A stretch of 64,000 nt of DNA, taken from positions 54,856 through 118,855 of the forward strand of contig NZ_JAIVKL010000015.1 in the NCBI RefSeq assembly GCF_020524045.1, in the 5' to 3' direction. Each line of letters begins with the position of its first letter. The stretch's first letter is position 1. The DNA comes from Metabacillus litoralis. Lineage in GTDB: Bacteria; Bacillota; Bacilli; Bacillales; Bacillaceae. Of this stretch, positions 47,566-56,800 are shown piece by piece. Below the pieces are notes generated by a model. It saw only the letters and a program-made list of their open reading frames with translations, searched no databases and was not told where the DNA came from. Position numbers and translations under genes: made by a program.

Positions 47566-48333
47566 ATGTTAAAAATCGCAGACAAAACATTCCAATCAAG
47601 ATTACTATTAGGTACAGGAAAATATCCATCATTTGAAATTCAAAAGGAAGCTGTGGCAAAATCGGAATCTGAGATTCTAACATTTGCTGTAAGAAGAATG
47701 AATATATTCGAAGAATCACAACCAAATTTCCTAGAACAATTAGACTTGTCAAAATATACACTTTTACCAAATACGGCTGGTGCTAAAACAGCCGAGGAAG
47801 CAGTGAGAATTGCTAAGCTGGCAAAAGCATCTGGGTTATGTGACATGATTAAGGTAGAGGTAATTGGCTGTGACCGGTCACTCTTACCTGATCCAGTGGA
47901 AACACTAAAAGCAAGTGAAATGTTATTAGAAGAAGGCTTTATTGTTTTGCCATATACATCTGATGATGTTGTGCTTGCTAGGAAACTAGAAGAATTAGGG
48001 GTGCATGCAATTATGCCAGGTGCTTCACCAATTGGTTCAGGACAAGGAATTTTAAATCCCTTAAATTTGTCATTTATTATAGAACAATCAAAGGTACCGG
48101 TTATTATTGATGCAGGAATTGGCTCACCATCTGATGCTGCTCTTGCAATGGAGCTTGGTGCAGATGGAGTGTTGTTAAATACAGCAGTTTCAGCTGCAAA
48201 TGATCCAGTTAAAATGGCAATTGCGATGAAAACAGCGATTGAAGCTGGAAGAATGGGTTATGAAGCTGGTAGAATAGCTAAAAAGGATTATGCAATTGCT
48301 AGCAGTCCTACAGAGGGAATGATTACAACTTAA
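47566..48333 (+). CDS. thiG: Thiazole synthase ThiG
   Basis: A 255-residue TIM barrel that builds the thiazole phosphate from DXP, iminoglycine and ThiS-COSH. The Schiff-base Lys lies in [21 protein letters not shown] and [11 protein letters not shown] are typical. AGGAGGATG precedes the start, overlapping the thiS stop region. Confidence 0.95.
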   Translation: MLKIADKTFQSRLLLGTGKYPSFEIQKEAVAKSESEILTFAVRRMNIFEESQPNFLEQLDLSKYTLLPNTAGAKTAEEAVRIAKLAKASGLCDMIKVEVIGCDRSLLPDPVETLKASEMLLEEGFIVLPYTSDDVVLARKLEELGVHAIMPGASPIGSGQGILNPLNLSFIIEQSKVPVIIDAGIGSPSDAALAMELGADGVLLNTAVSAANDPVKMAIAMKTAIEAGRMGYEAGRIAKKDYAIASSPTEGMITT

Positions 48334-49349
48334 TGGAACGCTATTCAAGACAAATGCTTTTTTCACCAATTGGGGAAAATGGGCAAAATAATATAAAAGC
48401 TAGACATGTATTAGTTGTTGGTGCTGGGGCGTTAGGAACAGCAAATGCTGAGATGATTGCAAGAGCAGGTATCGGTAAGTTAACACTTGTTGATCGAGAT
48501 TATGTCGAATGGAGCAATCTACAAAGACAACAATTATATATAGAAGAAGATGCGCAAAATCGAATGCCAAAAGCGATTGCCGCTAAACTTCATTTACAAA
48601 AGATTAATTCTGAGGTAGATGTCCAGGCATTTGTTGAAGATGTAACTTCTGCAAACATCGAAGAATTTGTTCATGATGTTGATGTTATTGTCGATGCAAC
48701 AGATAATTTTGAAACACGATTATTAATCAATGATATTTCAATAAAAAACAAAATTCCTTGGATTTATGGTGGTTGTGTGGGTAGCTATGGTCTTTCCTTC
48801 ACTGTGATTCCAAATGAAACACCATGTCTACATTGCTTACTAAAGCACATACCATTTGATGGAATGACGTGTGATACAGTTGGCGTTATTTCGCCAATAG
48901 TAAGTATGGTAGCCTCACATCAAACAACAGAAGTACTAAAGCTCCTTGTGGGTGATAAAGAAAATAGAAGAAGCAAGCTTGTTTCATTTGATTTATGGAA
49001 AAATCAATATTCTTCGATTAATATGACACGTTTGAAAAATGAGGCATGTCCAACTTGTGGAGATGATCCTGTTTATCCTTATTTAACAGCTGAAAAAGGC
49101 ACAAAAGCAGCTGTATTATGTGGTAGAGATACAGTTCAAATTAGACCAAGTGAGGACAATAATATATCTTTTGAAAAAATTTCTGAAAGAGTTAAACCAC
49201 TGGCAGATGCATTTTTAGAAAATCCCTTTTTGATGTCGTTTACGTTTGGTGAGCATCGAATTGTGTTATTTAAGGATGGTCGTGCGTTAATTCATGGAAC
49301 AAAGGATATAGCGGAAGCAAAGAAAATTTATCATCGCTATGTTGGGTAA
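48333..49349 (+). CDS. thiF: Adenylyltransferase ThiF (MoeB/E1-like)
   Basis: A 338-residue enzyme that adenylates the ThiS C-terminus. Nucleotide site [29 protein letters not shown], and zinc cysteines in HCLLKH / CPTCGDD. Longer than minimal ThiF (about 250) by a C-terminal rhodanese-free extension similar to MoeB-type proteins. One-base overlap with thiG (TAATG). Confidence 0.93.
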   Translation: MERYSRQMLFSPIGENGQNNIKARHVLVVGAGALGTANAEMIARAGIGKLTLVDRDYVEWSNLQRQQLYIEEDAQNRMPKAIAAKLHLQKINSEVDVQAFVEDVTSANIEEFVHDVDVIVDATDNFETRLLINDISIKNKIPWIYGGCVGSYGLSFTVIPNETPCLHCLLKHIPFDGMTCDTVGVISPIVSMVASHQTTEVLKLLVGDKENRRSKLVSFDLWKNQYSSINMTRLKNEACPTCGDDPVYPYLTAEKGTKAAVLCGRDTVQIRPSEDNNISFEKISERVKPLADAFLENPFLMSFTFGEHRIVLFKDGRALIHGTKDIAEAKKIYHRYVG

Positions 49350-49367
49350 GGAAAGGGGGGAATGTAG

Positions 49368-50171
49368 ATGACTGTATCTCGTGCGCTAACAATTGCGGGT
49401 TCGGATTCAGGTGGGGGAGCCGGTATCCAAGCCGATTTAAAAACATTCCAAGAACTTGGTGTATTTGGTATGACAGCGATTACTGCTGTAACAGCACAAA
49501 ATACATTGGGAGTTCAAGGGGTGTATCCTGTATCTGTGGAAGGATTAAAAACTCAAATTGAGTCAATTGCAAGTGACCTAAATCCAGATGCTATTAAAAC
49601 AGGGATGCTTTTTAATGCAGAGATGATTACACTAGTTTCTCAAAAGGTAAGAGATTATAACTGGGAAAACCTTATCGTTGATCCAGTTATGGTTGCTAAA
49701 GGTGGTCAGTCTCTGCTACTAGAAGAAGCGGTAGAAGCGTTAATTACCTCATTATTGCCATTAGCTAAGGTGATTACTCCGAATATACCTGAGGCAGAGG
49801 TTTTAACAAGTATGGAGATCGTGACATTAGATCAAAGGAAAGCTGCTGCCAAAAAGCTGCATACACTTGGTGCTAAAAATGTCATCATTAAAGGTGGCCA
49901 TGATTCTTCTAGAGAAACTGTTGTTGATTTACTTTTTGATGGGCAGTATTTTGAAGAATTCACTGGACCTAGAAAAGGGACAAAGCACACACATGGAACA
50001 GGTTGTACCTATGCTGCTGCTATTACAGCTGAAATAAGTAAAGGCAAATCAGTATCAGAAGCGGTCACTACAGCAAAGGCATTTATTCAGGCGGCAATTG
50101 AAGACGAATTAGGCTTTGGTAGTGGACATGGTCCAACAAATCATTGGGCTTTTAACAAGACGCGTTTCTAA
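49368..50171 (+). CDS. thiD: HMP-phosphate / pyridoxine kinase ThiD
   Basis: A 267-residue ribokinase-fold kinase that phosphorylates HMP and HMP-P. Signature [18 protein letters not shown] at the start and the catalytic anion hole [16 protein letters not shown] near the C-terminus. It is the last gene of the riboswitch operon (B. subtilis yjbV position). AAGGGGGG precedes the ATG. Confidence 0.94.
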   Translation: MTVSRALTIAGSDSGGGAGIQADLKTFQELGVFGMTAITAVTAQNTLGVQGVYPVSVEGLKTQIESIASDLNPDAIKTGMLFNAEMITLVSQKVRDYNWENLIVDPVMVAKGGQSLLLEEAVEALITSLLPLAKVITPNIPEAEVLTSMEIVTLDQRKAAAKKLHTLGAKNVIIKGGHDSSRETVVDLLFDGQYFEEFTGPRKGTKHTHGTGCTYAAAITAEISKGKSVSEAVTTAKAFIQAAIEDELGFGSGHGPTNHWAFNKTRF

Positions 50172-50263
50172 CGGTAACCCTATAGGTGGTTAGTGATTAA
50201 GCTACTCCTCCAGAAAACTGGAAGGAAATTGAAGCCCTTTTAGATTATAACTTTATCGTTTTA

Positions 50264-50319
50264 GGCGAGAAGACTCCTTCCTCAAAATGCGTAAGCATTT
50301 AGGTGGGAGATGAATCGCC
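50264..50319 (+). other. RE-type hairpin copy upstream of the TnpB-related gene
   Basis: A nested imperfect hairpin: GGCGA/TCGCC, CTCC/GGAG, CCT/AGG, AAATGC/GCATTT, with core CTTCCTCAAAAT...ATTTAGGTGGGAG, followed by a T-run (50323-50329). The same core occurs at 52185 on the other side of the gene. It could also act as the terminator of the thi operon. Confidence 0.65.
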
Positions 50320-50359
50320 GTCATTTTTTTCTTTTTTCAAAAAAACCAAGTGATTTGAG

Positions 50360-50388
50360 TAGCCACAGAAACACGTAGTTGGTATAAT
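50360..50388 (+). promoter_or_regulatory. Promoter of the TnpB-related gene
   Basis: TAGCCA (4 of 6 to -35), a 17-bp spacer and a perfect TATAAT at 50383-50388. Confidence 0.55.
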
Positions 50389-50396
50389 TACCCTAT

Positions 50397-50410
50397 CGAA
50401 TATACGTTCT
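50397..50410 (+). promoter_or_regulatory. LexA-like SOS box before the TnpB-related gene
   Basis: CGAATATACGTTCT matches the Bacillus LexA consensus core GAAC-N4-GTTC with one change (GAAT) and lies between the -10 and the start codon, where a repressor would block transcription. It is close in sequence to the SOS box I recall for B. subtilis recA. Confidence 0.6.
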
Positions 50411-50424
50411 GGGGGTGCATGAAG

Positions 50425-52134
50425 GTGAAGAAAGCATATTTCTCTAAAAGAGTCTATAAAAAATCTATAAACAAAGAATATGTTGACGCTATAACTCATG
50501 CCCTTCACCTATTTAATCGTTCGAAACATTTTGCATTTCAAACGCAAATTCTTGAAAAGCGTTCTGGAAAGTGTAAACGAAATGAATCTCTTCACTTAAC
50601 AGTGAAGAAACGTTTTGAATTAAATGATTATTATGCAAATTCTGCTGTTCAAGAAGCAAATTCTTTAATTAAATCTCAAAAAGAATTACAGAAACTATAT
50701 ATATCGAACAAAGAAGAACAAATAAAATCTGTTAAGAAGAAGATTAAATCTATTAAAAATAGATTTACAACATTAACTAAAATAAAATCTTCTTTTGTAA
50801 AAGGCACACCGACATTCAATAAAACTTCCCGCGAACAACAAAAAGGGAACTTTTTTGTTGTGGAATTCAAAACAAAAACAGATGTCTACTTTCATGCCTA
50901 TCAATTTGAACATGAATATCTTGATGTCCAAATTACATCATTTAAAAATAGACTTGGACGATTAGAATTTCGTTTAGATAGATTAAATAAACAACTCATA
51001 TCAATAAAAAAGAACAATAAGAGTGTCGTGTTTGGAAGCAAGAAGCTATTCAAAGCACAAAGCACCATTGCCGATTATAAAAATGACCACAACTTATGGC
51101 AAAAAGAATGGAAACAAGGTCGCTATAACAAAATGACCATAAGTGGTCGAAAGGACGCTAAGTCTGGTAATTTTGTTTTCACCTATACTCCAGATTCTAA
51201 AAGTTTGCATTTTACCACACCAAATGGTGTGGCTGTTAAAATACCATCATTATCATTTCCTTACGGTCAAGAGAAGGTTGAACATGCATTAGAAACACAA
51301 TTCAACATGTCAACAAAAATGAAAAAGGAACATGGTAATGCAGTTGCGTGGTCCATTGAAGACCACGGTGAATATTACATAATCAAATGCATTTTGAGTA
51401 TTCCAGAAAACAATGAGAAAAACCACAGTAAATCTGAAGGTCTAGTAGGAGTGGACTTGAACGTTGACCATATTGCATGGAGCAATATTAACGAAAAAGG
51501 TCAACTTATTAAATCTGGTGTTTTCTTGTTTGATATCGAAGATAAAAAATCAGGTCAAATAACTAAAATCATCGAAGCAGAAGCCATTCGTTTGGTTGAC
51601 TTAGCAGTGCGATTAAATAAACCAATTGCCCTTGAAAAACTAGATACCACTAAATCAAAAGTTTCAAATCCATATGGCAATAAAAAGGCGAATAAGAAAA
51701 TGTCCATGTTTGCTTATGACAAGCTATTATCAGCTATAATAAATCGAGCTGATAAAATGGGTGTGTCCGTTTTTGAGGTAAATCCTGCATACACATCACA
51801 AATAGGTAAAATCAAATACATGAAGCGCTTTGGTATTTCGATACATCAAGCTGCTTCTTATGTCATTGCACGTCGTGCAATGGGCTTTAAAGAAAAACTT
51901 CCACCAGTGTTGCATTTACTACTACCGGAGAAGATAGTAGGTCTACATCATTGGGTGCAGTGGAAGTGGATATCGACCTGCCTATCTGAAGTCTTTGTAC
52001 ATAGTTTCTATCAGATAGAACTTTCTTTCACAAGCAAGGATTACTCTATGAGTAATATTTTTCGACCAGGTGCTCTTACAGACTTAGTTGAAAAAGGGTT
52101 GTCTAAAAAAGAAAGTAGAAAAACCATTACCTAG
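50425..52134 (+). CDS. TnpB-related RuvC-fold protein, zinc finger absent
   Basis: A 569-residue relative of the TnpB nucleases of IS200/IS605 elements. Order: basic N-terminal helical part with coiled-coil character (about 70-110), a beta-rich part (about 140-290), then the split RuvC fold. RuvC-I GVDLNVD (Asp344) and RuvC-II PIALEKLD (Glu404) are intact. After NPAYTSQ (from 453) only about 15 residues precede SIHQAASYVIARRA, so the Cys4 zinc ribbon is gone, and by my alignment the third Asp is replaced (His474-x-x-Ala477). Start GTG 50425 follows GGGGGTG by 7 nt. A LexA-like box overlaps the leader. No tnpA nearby. Predicted RNA-guided DNA binding; cutting ability doubtful. Confidence 0.8.
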   Translation: MKKAYFSKRVYKKSINKEYVDAITHALHLFNRSKHFAFQTQILEKRSGKCKRNESLHLTVKKRFELNDYYANSAVQEANSLIKSQKELQKLYISNKEEQIKSVKKKIKSIKNRFTTLTKIKSSFVKGTPTFNKTSREQQKGNFFVVEFKTKTDVYFHAYQFEHEYLDVQITSFKNRLGRLEFRLDRLNKQLISIKKNNKSVVFGSKKLFKAQSTIADYKNDHNLWQKEWKQGRYNKMTISGRKDAKSGNFVFTYTPDSKSLHFTTPNGVAVKIPSLSFPYGQEKVEHALETQFNMSTKMKKEHGNAVAWSIEDHGEYYIIKCILSIPENNEKNHSKSEGLVGVDLNVDHIAWSNINEKGQLIKSGVFLFDIEDKKSGQITKIIEAEAIRLVDLAVRLNKPIALEKLDTTKSKVSNPYGNKKANKKMSMFAYDKLLSAIINRADKMGVSVFEVNPAYTSQIGKIKYMKRFGISIHQAASYVIARRAMGFKEKLPPVLHLLLPEKIVGLHHWVQWKWISTCLSEVFVHSFYQIELSFTSKDYSMSNIFRPGALTDLVEKGLSKKESRKTIT

Positions 52135-52184
52135 TTGAACGGACAATGGTCTATTAAGTATTTTAATATTTACTTTTTAGGAAT

Positions 52185-52222
52185 CCCCTTCCTCAAAATT
52201 TCGTTAGAAATTTAGGTGGGGG
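52185..52222 (+). other. RE-type hairpin (possible guide-RNA scaffold end) after the TnpB-related gene
   Basis: CCCCTTCCTCAAAATTTC-gtta-GAAATTTAGGTGGGGG is preceded by GGAAT and followed by TAGTTCAA. It resembles the right-end hairpin of IS200/IS605 elements, which in TnpB systems forms the 3' end of the guide RNA scaffold. If so, the guide would begin just after TTCAA at about 52231. Confidence 0.65.
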
Positions 52223-52257
52223 TAGTTCAATGAACGCGTATAGAGATGTTCAAAAAA

Positions 52258-52617
52258 AGAGGCTAGGACATAATTAAAGTAGTCATAAAAAAAGACGAAT
52301 AAATCTAAATTCAGTTAAGCTTGAAGAAAAAAAGTTCGTTCCATTGCGCTGCAGACACTCGCGTTCCACGGGGAGGAAGCTGAGCCTCCTCGACGCAAGC
52401 GCCTGCGGGGTCTCAGCCTTTCCTCAATTCTAAGTAGGTGCCCGAGTATCTTCCGCTCCATTCCACTATAGTTCTTAAAAATATCAAAATCAAAAAACTA
52501 TTGAAGACGGCAAATAAAAACCCGAACTATTAGGTGAATTTTTAATTAACATATCACCTAATAATTCGGGTTTATTATTAGCTTAAATACTAATGTTTAA
52601 ATTTATTTATACCCTCT
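52258..52617 (+). repeat. Element-314 copy 2
   Basis: Starts AGAGGCTAGGACATAA and carries the GC-rich palindromic interior (CACGGGGAGGAAGCTGAGCC, GCGCCTGCGGGGTCTCAGCC) and the AACCCGAA / TTCGGGTTT hairpin (about 52519-52573). The far end is decayed (TTATACCCTCT). Lies between the TnpB element and fabI. Confidence 0.75.
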
Positions 52618-52682
52618 ATTTAAATCTTTCCGATATAAACTTGGTTGTTGATTCCTCTATAGAGATTTTTAACTTTTAGTGA

Positions 52683-52705
52683 TATAATTATAACCAGGTA
52701 CTAAT
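52683..52705 (+). promoter_or_regulatory. fabI promoter -10 with FapR operator
   Basis: TATAAT (52683-52688) is followed by ATTATAACCAGGTACTAAT (52687-52705). Its reverse complement ATTAGTACCTGGTTATAAT matches the FapR operator ATTAGTACCTAGTCTTAAT closely. FapR represses lipid-synthesis genes and is released by malonyl-CoA. The -35 is not clear. Confidence 0.75.
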
Positions 52706-52733
52706 AACATGTAATAATTTTAGGAGGATAAAC

Positions 52734-53507
52734 ATGAATTTATCACTTGCTGGACGTAATATCGTTGTCATGGGAGTAGCAAATAAACGTAGTATTGCAT
52801 GGGGAATTGCACGTTCTTTACATAATGCTGGTGCAAAACTAATTTTTACATATGCTGGAGAACGCTTAGAAAAATCTGTTAGAGACTTAGCTGATTCTTT
52901 AGAGAGAAATGATTCACTTGTATTACCATGTGATGTAACAAATGATGAAGAAGTGAAAACTTGTTTTACTAAGATCAAAGAAGAAGTAGGTGTAGTACAT
53001 GGTGTTGCACATTGTATCGCATTTGCTCATAAAGAGGAGCTTCAAGGTGAGTATTTAAATACAACACGCGATGGCTTCTTATTAGCACATAACATTAGCT
53101 CATATTCCTTAACTGCTGTTGCTAAAGAAGCAAGATCATTAATGACAGAGGGTGGAAGCATCGTTACTTTAACATACCTTGGTGGAGAGCGTGTTTTACC
53201 TAACTACAATGTTATGGGTGTGGCAAAAGCTTCACTAGATGCAAGTGTAAGATATTTAGCAAGTGACCTTGGAAAAGACGGAATCAGAGTTAATTCTATT
53301 TCTGCTGGTCCAATTCGTACGCTTTCAGCAAAGGGTATTAGTGATTTCAATTCAATCTTAAAGGAAATTGAAGAGCGCTCACCACTTCGTCGTACAACAA
53401 CACCAGAGGAAGTTGGAGATACTGCTTTATTCTTATTCAGTGATCTTTCAAGAGGAATGACAGGTGAAAATTTACACGTTGATTCTGGTTACCACATTTT
53501 AGCGTAA
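52734..53507 (+). CDS. fabI: Enoyl-ACP reductase FabI (NADH)
   Basis: A 257-residue SDR enzyme for the last step of each fatty-acid elongation cycle. Cofactor region VVMGVANKRSIAWGIAR; the catalytic Tyr-x6-Lys is YNVMGVAK; SRGMTGENLHVDSGYHI ends the fold. TAGGAGGAT precedes the ATG. Promoter carries a FapR operator. In B. subtilis fabI also follows the thi genes. Target of triclosan-type inhibitors. Confidence 0.96.
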   Translation: MNLSLAGRNIVVMGVANKRSIAWGIARSLHNAGAKLIFTYAGERLEKSVRDLADSLERNDSLVLPCDVTNDEEVKTCFTKIKEEVGVVHGVAHCIAFAHKEELQGEYLNTTRDGFLLAHNISSYSLTAVAKEARSLMTEGGSIVTLTYLGGERVLPNYNVMGVAKASLDASVRYLASDLGKDGIRVNSISAGPIRTLSAKGISDFNSILKEIEERSPLRRTTTPEEVGDTALFLFSDLSRGMTGENLHVDSGYHILA

Positions 53508-53616
53508 ACTGTTTAAATGGTGAATTTTCGTTTTAAGACTGTTACACGCTTATCTCAGGAGTTTTGCATAACAATCAACTTTAAGTAGTGACTGTTCAAT
53601 TTGTTTAAATAAATAT

Positions 53617-53672
53617 AAAAAAGACGTTTAAACCACCTGTTCTTGAAAAAAGGTGGCTGAACGTCTTTTTTT
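53617..53672 (+). terminator. fabI terminator
   Basis: AAAAAGACGTT ... AACGTCTTTTT outer stem with inner CCACC/GGTGG and a seven-T run; also suited to the converging EAL gene. Confidence 0.88.
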
Positions 53673-53784
53673 GTTTAATTCGTTGAATAGTATTTCAACA
53701 ATTCCTTGAGGCTAAGAAATGCTTCTATGTGAGTCTTTCACATTAAGCTACAATGAACATCATCATACATACATTAATTTTCTG

Positions 53785-54738
53785 TTAATTACGCTTTGAA
53801 ATTGTTGTTTGAAAAGATGATTTGTCTTGATTCAATAACGTTCTTGCTGGTTGTCTACTTATTACTATGCCATTTTGCATAAGAACAATTTCGTCAGAAA
53901 TATCTACAGCGATTGATTGGTTTTTTTGCCTAAAGTTCACTAATTTCATACATTGTTTTGCAATTTCATTAATCGGTGGTGTTGGATTATTTGGTCGAGC
54001 AATAAAAAAGCCCTGTCCAAACTCAATACCTAGTTCCATAACTTTTTTTAATTCAGCCTCTGTTTCTATACCTTCAGCAATAATCTCACTATTCATTTTC
54101 TTTGCAAATGATACAAAAGCTTCTAATATATTTGATTTTACTGGACTTTTATCTATTCCACATATTAGAGAACGATCAACTTTAATATAATCTGGCATGA
54201 GTTCTGAAATTGATTGTAAAGAGGAATATCCAGCTCCAGCATCATCGATAGCAATTTGAAATCCTTGTTCACGGTAGTGGTGTAGAACGTTTCTAAAGGC
54301 AGCAAAGTCGTTTATTGCATTTCTTTCAGTTATTTCAAATACAACATTTTTTGGATCCAATCCATATTGATGAAGCAAAGATATAGTATGACCAGGGTTG
54401 AATTTATTGTCATAAACCACTTGTGAGTTTAAATTTATAAACAATTTCTTGTCCTTTAGAATTCCTTTACTTTCCTCAAAAGCACGTTCCCTAGCTAACT
54501 TTTCAAGAGAGTATAATAAACCTTCTTTTTCAGCATAAGGAAACAAATTAATAGGACTATGAAAAAAGCTATCTACAGGTCCTCTAGATAAAGCTTCAAA
54601 ACCGAAAATAGTGTTTTTGCTATGAAACTGAACAATAGGTTGAAAATAAATGGAGAGGTGTCGATCATGAAGAATGCTCAAAAATTCTTTCTTTAGATGA
54701 GCCTCCCGATGAATGTGTTCTTTACATACATTGTTCAT
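53785..54738 (-). CDS. EAL-domain c-di-GMP phosphodiesterase-like protein
   Basis: A 317-residue protein with an EAL domain at about residues 25-250. Catalytic landmarks are present: FEALSRGP (EAL), NLNSQVV, EITERN, IDDAGAGYSS (DDxG), IKVDRSL, AEGIETEAEL and GFFIARP. All metal ligands appear retained, so c-di-GMP hydrolysis is plausible. The C-terminal ~60 residues resemble a small sensor-like extension (ISDEIVLMQNGIVISRQPA). No membrane segment. It is not part of the B. subtilis order here. The ribosome site AAGGAGAC precedes ATG 54738. Confidence 0.85.
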   Translation of the reverse strand: MNNVCKEHIHREAHLKKEFLSILHDRHLSIYFQPIVQFHSKNTIFGFEALSRGPVDSFFHSPINLFPYAEKEGLLYSLEKLARERAFEESKGILKDKKLFINLNSQVVYDNKFNPGHTISLLHQYGLDPKNVVFEITERNAINDFAAFRNVLHHYREQGFQIAIDDAGAGYSSLQSISELMPDYIKVDRSLICGIDKSPVKSNILEAFVSFAKKMNSEIIAEGIETEAELKKVMELGIEFGQGFFIARPNNPTPPINEIAKQCMKLVNFRQKNQSIAVDISDEIVLMQNGIVISRQPARTLLNQDKSSFQTTISKRN

Positions 54739-55076
54739 AAATGTCTCCTTAATAATTCTGCGTAATTCGACAATAACAATTATTTATTAAGTTAGCGTAA
54801 ATTGAATGTAAAGTTTTGGTTTTTATTAGTTATTTCATTGTTATTTTAAGCTTCTTAAATAAGGATGAGGATCCTGATATACATCTTATTCAAGCGAGTT
54901 TCTAGCTTTTTTCCGATACCATGGTTTACATTTGAAACATTTCAAATGAGTTATAAGCTTTTTAAACGTCTAAATAAATCAAGCATAAACGAAAGAATGT
55001 TATAAAAATAGGCACATTACCTAGTTCCATTGCATAACATGTTGTGTGCGAACATCTTTGAATTGGAGGTAGAGAA
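54739..55076. other. Divergent region EAL / cotO
   Basis: About 340 bp. A possible sporulation (SigK-type) -10 CATAACATG lies near 55032-55040 with AC about 17 bp upstream. Nothing else recognised. Confidence 0.35.
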
Positions 55077-55661
55077 ATGACTAAAAATCAGAAGAATAAG
55101 CATTATAACATGAAGCCACTTATGTATATAGTCCAACCGGATAATCAAGATATTAATGTGAATATGCAATCTTTTGTTGTTAAAAAAGCTAAACCTAAAG
55201 ATGTAGTAGTAGAAGATAATCAACTTAAAGGGAATATACAAGTCAAAACATTAGTCAAAGAAGAGGATACAGAAGAAGAAACAAGCAAAGAAACACAAAT
55301 GGAGGTAAATAATCGCCTTGAGGAGAATGTTTTACAAGATTCTCATTCTTTACAAGCAGATAAAGATGATCATGAGCAAGATTCAAATCAAGAACAAGAT
55401 CAAGAGCAAACGGTTAAACAATATCGTAAACAAAGAAAACCAATTACCCAAATGAATATCGCTGAAAAAATTGAATTCTTTAAAAATCTCCCTAAGAATA
55501 TGCCAAGAACTCTTTGCCAAATTGAAACAACCGAAGAAACATATCGAGGAGTTATTATGACAGAAGAAGATAAAATAGTGACAATTCGCTCGTTGACACA
55601 TGCAAAGCCTATAGATTTACCTCTTGAAAACATTCAGTCAATAAATTTATTAGGTTTTTAA
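55077..55661 (+). CDS. cotO: Spore coat protein CotO (YjbX-like)
   Basis: A 194-residue protein: basic N-terminus, a long acidic/Gln-rich middle (about residues 55-120, low complexity), and a conserved C-terminal part NIAEKIEFFKNLPKNMPRTL with ETTEETYRGVIMTEED. CotO is needed for coat morphogenesis and encasement. GGAGGTAGAG precedes the ATG. Position between fabI and cotZ agrees with B. subtilis. Confidence 0.85.
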   Translation: MTKNQKNKHYNMKPLMYIVQPDNQDINVNMQSFVVKKAKPKDVVVEDNQLKGNIQVKTLVKEEDTEEETSKETQMEVNNRLEENVLQDSHSLQADKDDHEQDSNQEQDQEQTVKQYRKQRKPITQMNIAEKIEFFKNLPKNMPRTLCQIETTEETYRGVIMTEEDKIVTIRSLTHAKPIDLPLENIQSINLLGF

Positions 55662-55954
55662 GAATGACCAATTGTATAAAATTACTTACAAAAATACATC
55701 ATTGATTTTAAAAAGAATCACAAATGTATAAAATTTTTTTGTATCAGTAATCGTCCTTAGGAATTAAATTGAAACATAGCGAGTATAAGAAGTTAGGCAC
55801 TGTTTATGCCTAACTTTACATAGAAAGTAAAAAAGTACAAGCTTTATATTAGTTTCTGTGTTTAGCTTTAGTAGCACCATGGCCTTAAGAATGTAGAGAG
55901 ATGTAAGAACTAACGATCTCAAAATACAATTGTTCATAGGTTATAATTCCATTC

Positions 55955-56030
55955 GAACGAAGGGAAAGAGCACCATCTCTTCCTAATCGTCGAAAGCTTG
56001 TCGAGGCTAGACAAGGCGCTTGTGATTTTC
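55955..56030 (-). repeat. Element-146 partial copy
   Basis: AGCACCATCTCTTCCTAATC, GCTTGTCGAGGCTAGACAAG and GGCGCTTGTGATTTTC correspond to the end of the repeat downstream of trpS. As there, it starts at the stop codon of the minus-strand gene (here the CotZ-like gene). Confidence 0.6.
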
Positions 56031-56444
56031 TCAATGACCTTTTACTAACGTTGGTGATAAACATTGAATTGCACAGAAGCATGTAAGATCCACTTCAATA
56101 CAATTATTTGTTTTTACTAATTTTTTCACATCACATATTTTCTCTGCAAGATGACCGTGACAATCTATTGGTAGTAATAAACGCAATGTTGCACAACAAT
56201 CATGAATGTTCTCAACTCTAAAGAAATTTGTTTTAAAGCAATCGTGTGATCCTACATTTCCAAAAGCGTGAAAAGGATCTCCTTTATCAGTTAACAAGAT
56301 AAACGGAATTGTGTCTCCTAAAGATTTTACTGGATTAAGAAGGTTACTGTAGCAGCTAGTAGGGCATTTTTCATGAACAGCTTCTTGTTGATCGAGAATA
56401 TCATCGACTGCACTACAAACACAATTTAAATATCTATCTTTCAT
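56031..56444 (-). CDS. cotZ: Spore coat/crust protein, CotZ/CotY/ExsY family
   Basis: A 137-residue Cys-rich protein (about 13 Cys) with CVCSAVDDILDQQEAV, CPTSCYSNLLNP, FGNVGSHDCFKTNFFRVE and CCATLRLLLP. These proteins self-assemble into a disulphide-linked outer coat or exosporium lattice. Shorter and more diverged than its neighbour at 56801; cotZ versus cotY is a guess by order and length. GGAGGGGAG precedes the ATG. Its C-terminus abuts a repeat. Confidence 0.8.
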   Translation of the reverse strand: MKDRYLNCVCSAVDDILDQQEAVHEKCPTSCYSNLLNPVKSLGDTIPFILLTDKGDPFHAFGNVGSHDCFKTNFFRVENIHDCCATLRLLLPIDCHGHLAEKICDVKKLVKTNNCIEVDLTCFCAIQCLSPTLVKGH

Positions 56445-56749
56445 AATGCTCCCCTCCTAATGATGTCTTATTAGTAGTATAAGAAATGTCTAATAAAAAG
56501 GTGTTAGGTATTTTGCCTATTTTACATAGATGTTGTGTATTATGTATTTTCGTTAAAGTGTTTTGGTTATGTTTTGTATTTCCAGCTTGATCACGATCTT
56601 CTAATCATTTCCTATCGTTTGAGTCTTGTTAGGTATCATGTTTCTAGTGTTTTCATACATTGTCTCAGTACCTTTAGGCTCTATGTTCTTGTAGGCGTTC
56701 AAATCCTCCTCCTCAATTAATATAAAGTCATTGATTCTCTAACAAAACA
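56445..56749. other. Intergenic region between the two CotZ/Y-family genes
   Basis: About 300 bp holding the promoter of the 56031 gene. I see no clear RNA, repeat or credible gene; a short plus-strand frame here lacks a ribosome site. Confidence 0.4.
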
Positions 56750-56782
56750 AAAAAGAAAAGACTGCTGAAAGCTCAGCAGTCT
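56750..56782 (-). terminator. Terminator of the CotY-like gene
   Basis: AGACTGCTGAGC / CAGCAGTCT stem followed on the minus strand by TTTTCTTTTTTG. Confidence 0.88.
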
Positions 56783-56800
56783 AATATATTGGTTGGTTTA

